Of a stretch of 64,000 bases of DNA, positions 60,907 to 64,000 are shown one piece after another; within the stretch, counting starts at the first letter, position 1, and the number at the start of each line of letters is the position of its first letter. Below the pieces are notes generated by a model. It had not been told where the DNA came from and did no database searches. It saw nothing but the letters and a program-made list of their open reading frames with translations. Position numbers and translations under genes: made by a program. The DNA lies in contig CAJIYK010000001.1 of NCBI GenBank assembly GCA_905181685.1, forward strand, positions 248,001-312,000, read 5' to 3'. The DNA is from Methylophilales bacterium BACL14 MAG-120910-bin43 (GTDB lineage Bacteria > Pseudomonadota > Gammaproteobacteria > Burkholderiales > Methylophilaceae).

Positions 60907-61506
60907 ATGTTTAGTTTAAAAAAGTGGTTTCTTGCATTAATGGTAGTATTCTTTTCAGGAGCAGCAATTGCTGAATTAAGCCCTGATGAGGTAGTAAAAA
61001 AAACTGCTGATGATGTCATTAGTGCTATTAAGTCTGACAAAGATATTCAAGCTGGAAACAAAAAAGCAATATATGCACTGGTAGAGTCTAAAATTTTACC
61101 AAGTTTTGATTTCAATAAAATTTGTCGTCTTGTGATGGGAAAGAATTGGAGAAAAATGTCAGCAGAGCAAAAAGAGGAATTTAGCTCAGGTTTCAAAATG
61201 CTTTTATTGAGAACTTATGCTGTCGCACTTTCAAAGTACACCGATCAGAAGATAACTGTACTTCCAATGAAAAAACAAAAAGGCAGTATAGTGACTGTCA
61301 AAACAGAAATTACTCAAGCAAGCTCGCAGCCAATTAATGTTGACTACGCCTTATCGAACAGTACTGGAAAATGGTTAGTGATAGATTTAATTATTGAGGG
61401 GGTCAGTATGATAACTAACTACCGAGGTCAGTTTGGAACATCAGTAAGAACAAATGGTGTTGATGGTCTTTTAAAAGAGTTAAAAAATAAAAATAATGCC
61501 GCTTAA
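60907..61506 (+). CDS. mlaC: Periplasmic phospholipid carrier MlaC
   Basis: 199 residues with signal peptide (KKWFLALMVVFFSGAAIA), then DEVVKKTADDVISAIKSDKD and the domain core ILPSFDFNKICRLVMGKNWR and LLLRTYAVALSKYTDQKI. MlaC shuttles phospholipids between MlaFEDB and MlaA at the outer membrane. MlaA is not in the window; in this lineage it is often elsewhere. Overlaps mlaB by 11 bases. Confidence 0.93.
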   Translation: MFSLKKWFLALMVVFFSGAAIAELSPDEVVKKTADDVISAIKSDKDIQAGNKKAIYALVESKILPSFDFNKICRLVMGKNWRKMSAEQKEEFSSGFKMLLLRTYAVALSKYTDQKITVLPMKKQKGSIVTVKTEITQASSQPINVDYALSNSTGKWLVIDLIIEGVSMITNYRGQFGTSVRTNGVDGLLKELKNKNNAA

Positions 61507-61777
61507 TATAGAATTTGAATCTAATCTCTGGAAATTGTCAGGATCTATAACATATGACGAGATCCCGAGCGTTATTGAAAAAACAAAAAACTTTAATTGG
61601 TCCGATTCAGTTCAGATTGATTTATCTCAAGTTAAACATGTAGATACTTCAGCGTTAAGTTTAATCTTTGAGTTTAAAAGAAATGCTAAAAGAAATAATC
61701 AAATTGTAACGATTAACACTCCACCAAAAAATTTGCTGAAGCTCGCAAAACTTTATGGGGTAGAAGATTTAATCTAA
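61496..61777 (+). CDS. mlaB: STAS-domain protein MlaB
   Basis: 93 residues, single STAS domain (VQIDLSQVKHVDTSALSLIFEF with the conserved DTS) and a C-terminal PPKNLLKLAKLYGVEDLI. MlaB binds MlaF and supports its ATPase activity. The start overlaps mlaC, which places it firmly in the mla operon. Confidence 0.9.
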   Translation: MPLNIEFESNLWKLSGSITYDEIPSVIEKTKNFNWSDSVQIDLSQVKHVDTSALSLIFEFKRNAKRNNQIVTINTPPKNLLKLAKLYGVEDLI

Positions 61778-61835
61778 AGATAATAAATCTCTTTACCCTC
61801 TTGAATTTTTTCTCAAGATATAAGTCTTTAAAATA

Positions 61836-62747
61836 ATGAAAAAAGCAATTGTTTTTAAAAATGTAAGTAAAAATTACAAACAGTTAAAAGCTGTTGATGG
61901 CATTTCATTGACAATTGAAAAGGGAGAATTCTTTGGTTTGTTGGGACCAAATGGTGCAGGCAAATCAACACTAATCAATATGATGGCAGGATTGGTAAAG
62001 CCGTCTAATGGCAGTATTGATGTGATGGGTTTTAACGTGAATAAAGAATATCAAGAGGCACGTCATTCAGTAGGTATTGTTCCCCAAGAATTAGTATTCG
62101 ATCCCTTTTTTAATGTCAGGGAAATGTTGAGATTCCAGGCTGGGTACTTTGGCAAAGATAAATTAAATGATAAATGGGTTGATGAAGTTATTGAAAGATT
62201 AGACTTAACTGATAAAGCATCTACGAATATGAGAAAGCTTTCTGGCGGAATGAAGCGTAGGGCTTTAATCGCTCAGGCCCTAGTTCATCGACCGCCAGTG
62301 ATTGTTTTAGACGAGCCAACTGCAGGTGTTGATGTTGAGCTTAGGCAAAAATTGTGGAGCTTTATTAAAGAATTAAATAATGAGGGACATACAATCGTCT
62401 TAACAACGCATTACCTTGAGGAGGCTGAAGCACTCTGTAATCGTGTAGCCATGATGAAGAGTGGAAAAATTGTTGCATTAGATTCAACAAAAAATTTGCT
62501 AAAGGAGTTTTCTCTAAAAAATTTAAAAGTAAGATTGCAAAAAAATAGTATTAAAAAAATCACTACTCTTTTGAAAGAGACTCCTTTCGATCAAGAGGAT
62601 GACTGGTGTACCTTTAAATTAAAAAAAGTTTCTGATGCATCAAACATTATAGAAAAATTAAATTCATTAAAAATACAAATATTAGATTTGAAGTTGATTG
62701 AATCTGATTTAGAAAATATTTTTCTTAAACTAACTAGTAAAAATTAA
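61836..62747 (+). CDS. yadG: ABC transporter ATPase, YadG-like
   Basis: 303 residues. Walker A GPNGAGKSTLINMMAG, signature LSGGMKRRALIAQALVH, Walker B VIVLDEPTAGVDVE, H-loop TTHYLEEAEAL. Subfamily of exporters with a C-terminal extension. Pairs with the permease that starts 8 bases downstream. Substrate unknown. It lies after mla and before ibaG in many betaproteobacteria, hinting at envelope function. Confidence 0.9.
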   Translation: MKKAIVFKNVSKNYKQLKAVDGISLTIEKGEFFGLLGPNGAGKSTLINMMAGLVKPSNGSIDVMGFNVNKEYQEARHSVGIVPQELVFDPFFNVREMLRFQAGYFGKDKLNDKWVDEVIERLDLTDKASTNMRKLSGGMKRRALIAQALVHRPPVIVLDEPTAGVDVELRQKLWSFIKELNNEGHTIVLTTHYLEEAEALCNRVAMMKSGKIVALDSTKNLLKEFSLKNLKVRLQKNSIKKITTLLKETPFDQEDDWCTFKLKKVSDASNIIEKLNSLKIQILDLKLIESDLENIFLKLTSKN

Positions 62748-62755
62748 ATTTAAAA

Positions 62756-63532
62756 ATGAATACCTTTAGAGATCAATTTATAGGCACATGGACATTACTT
62801 AAAAAAGAGCTATTAAGGTTCTGGCGAGTTGCTTTTCAAACAGTGGCAGCTCCAGTCATCACAGGGATTTTATACTTACTCATCTTTTCTCAAGTTTTAG
62901 GAGATCGTTTAGAGGTTTATGAGGGTATTAACTATCTGGTATTTTTGATACCCGGATTAATCATGATGTCACTTTTACAAAATTCTTTTTCCAATAGTTC
63001 CTCAAGTTTGATCCAAGCAAAAATTATGGGGAATATTGTTTTTTTATTGCTTACCCCCTTAAGCTACCTGCAACTTTTTTTTGCATTTTTGATAGCCGCT
63101 ATAGTTCGTGGCATGTTTGTAGGTATTTGTATTTACGTTATTGCAATGTTTTATGTTGATTTACCTGTAGAACATCCTTGGTTTGTATTTATATTTGCTT
63201 TTTGTGGGGGAGGGCTTATGGGTGCCTTTGGAATGATTGCGGGTATATGGGCAACTCGATTCGATCAAATGGCAGCCTTTGGAAACTTTGTGATTATGCC
63301 ACTATCAATGTTATCTGGAGTCTTTTATTCTATCCATTCGTTACCTCCAATGTGGCAAAAAATTTCTCACTTTAATCCATTCTTTTACATGATAGACGGT
63401 TTCAGATATGGTTTTTTTGGGCAGTCTGATACATCTCCCTATTTAAGTTTAATGATCGTTTTATCATTTTTTATTATTTTGTCATTTATTACTATCAGAA
63501 TGTTAAAATCCGGATATAAACTGAGGAATTAG
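62756..63532 (+). CDS. yadH: ABC-2 type transporter permease, YadH-like
   Basis: 258 residues with six TMs, an ABC-2 permease domain: RFWRVAFQTVAAPVITGILY, NSFSNSSSSLIQAKIMGNIV, ATRFDQMAAFGNFVIMPLSM, and the conserved LSGVFYSIHSLPPMWQ and FNPFFYMIDGFRYGF. Partner of YadG. One base separates its stop and the ibaG start codon. Confidence 0.92.
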   Translation: MNTFRDQFIGTWTLLKKELLRFWRVAFQTVAAPVITGILYLLIFSQVLGDRLEVYEGINYLVFLIPGLIMMSLLQNSFSNSSSSLIQAKIMGNIVFLLLTPLSYLQLFFAFLIAAIVRGMFVGICIYVIAMFYVDLPVEHPWFVFIFAFCGGGLMGAFGMIAGIWATRFDQMAAFGNFVIMPLSMLSGVFYSIHSLPPMWQKISHFNPFFYMIDGFRYGFFGQSDTSPYLSLMIVLSFFIILSFITIRMLKSGYKLRN

Positions 63533-63533
63533 G

Positions 63534-63782
63534 ATGTTACAAGCTATTGAGATTCAAAAAATTATAGAAGCAAATTTAAATTGTAATTTTATAAAAGTAA
63601 ATGGTGATGATGGAACTCACTTCGACGCAGTTATTGTTAGCGATGTATTTAATGGCCAATCTATGATTAAACAACATCAGCAAGTTTATTCAGCGCTCGG
63701 CAATATGATGCAAGGTGAGATTCATGCACTTTCGATCAAAACATATACTCCGGATGAATGGAGTCAAAAGAATAATATTTAA
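63534..63782 (+). CDS. ibaG: BolA-family protein IbaG (YrbA)
   Basis: 82 residues: MLQAIEIQKIIEANLNCNFI then VNGDDGTHFDAVIVSDVFNG (helix-loop with the conserved H) and the end of BolA-fold helices. IbaG/BolA proteins bind CGFS glutaredoxins and [2Fe-2S] clusters. The very next gene is that glutaredoxin, which supports the pairing. Typical place between mla and murA. Confidence 0.92.
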   Translation: MLQAIEIQKIIEANLNCNFIKVNGDDGTHFDAVIVSDVFNGQSMIKQHQQVYSALGNMMQGEIHALSIKTYTPDEWSQKNNI

Positions 63783-63794
63783 AGGTTAAAATTT

Positions 63795-64000
63795 ATGACT
63801 ACAAATGCAAAAATAAAAAAATTAATTGATGATAATGAAGTTCTTCTATTCATGAAGGGTAACCCAACTTTTCCTCAGTGTGGTTTTTCTAGCGTTGCTT
63901 GCCAAGCTTTGGGTGCACTAGATGCTCCATTTGAAACGTTTGATGTATTGCAAGATCCAGAGATTAGAGAGGGCATAAAAGTATATTCAAATTGGCCTAC
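63795..64000 (+). CDS. grxD: Monothiol glutaredoxin Grx4 (5' part; continues past window edge)
   Basis: Starts ATG 63795, TTNAKIKKLIDDNEVLLFMKG, with the signature CGFS (Cys29) in PQCGFSSVACQAL. Only the first 68 residues are in the window. It carries Fe-S clusters and works with BolA proteins, which agrees with ibaG immediately upstream. Partial only because the window ends. Confidence 0.95.
   Translation, partial: MTTNAKIKKLIDDNEVLLFMKGNPTFPQCGFSSVACQALGALDAPFETFDVLQDPEIREGIKVYSNWP

Noticed and set aside
1-64000. tRNA or rRNA genes, or a secretion/defence island
   Set aside because: I found no cloverleaf or rRNA-like sequence by eye, and all genes over 150 residues have a plausible housekeeping or envelope family; a tRNAscan-type run would settle tRNAs.

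Overview
The window looks like a piece of a streamlined, AT-rich betaproteobacterial chromosome. The best guess is a relative of the Methylophilaceae / marine OM43 group. That is an inference from gene order (Smg-def-fmt-rsmB-DUF4390-ntrYX; kdsD-lptC-lptA-lptB-rpoN-hpf; hda/purM-DUF3108; pepA-holC; pteridine reductase/MidA; cytochrome c4-resB-ccsA; mlaFEDCB-yadGH-ibaG-grxD), from the very short intergenic gaps, and from an S-adenosylhomocysteine (SAH) riboswitch ahead of ahcY, an element known mainly from beta- and gammaproteobacteria. No methylotrophy gene lies in the window, so the family assignment is not proven. I saw no rRNA, tRNA, CRISPR array, insertion sequence or prophage.

Layout. 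0-2.2 kb: zapA, a ZapB-like coiled coil, xerC and dapF (minus strand). 2.2-5.8 kb: SAM cycle genes metK, then ahcY-metF behind an SAH riboswitch. 5.8-13 kb: smg, then a tight plus-strand run def-fmt-rsmB-DUF4390-ntrY-ntrX. 13-20.3 kb (minus strand): xthA, prlC, hpf, rpoN and the LPS export/Kdo genes lptB, lptA, lptC, kdsD. 20.4-29 kb: a CPA2 antiporter, a FAD oxidoreductase and a cluster of glycosyltransferase-type genes that probably build the LPS core. 29-34 kb: moaC, a BepA-like protease, ahpC-ahpF, hda. 34-43.6 kb: purM, DUF3108, a second RsmB-type methylase, a dicarboxylate symporter, an RND efflux pair, ampD, two small membrane proteins. 43.6-54.9 kb: lptG-lptF, pepA, holC, gcvH, pbpG, topA, pteridine reductase, MidA-like, trmB, engB. 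55-64 kb: cytochrome c4 and the ResB/CcsA haem-lyase system, the complete Mla lipid-transport operon, a YadGH-type ABC exporter, ibaG and the start of grxD.

A strong pattern is the distribution of frameshifts. Between about 2.8 and 30.6 kb I count roughly 50 single-base indels breaking otherwise conserved, often essential genes (metK, fmt, lptB, lptC, kdsD), densest over the glycosyltransferase cluster. From 31 to 64 kb I find only three (lptG, holC, topA). There is almost no sign of other decay, so I read these as sequence or assembly errors, possibly where read coverage fell over a variable surface-polysaccharide region, and I annotate the broken genes at full length.

Working together: envelope biogenesis dominates (Lpt transport, Kdo and core sugars, Mla, BepA, AmpD, PbpG). 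Other groups are one-carbon/SAM recycling under riboswitch control, peroxide defence (AhpCF), and c-type cytochrome maturation behind what looks like an FNR-type site. The most unusual protein is an NtrX-type regulator whose AAA+ domain has lost the Walker A and GAFTGA elements although sigma-54 is encoded nearby.
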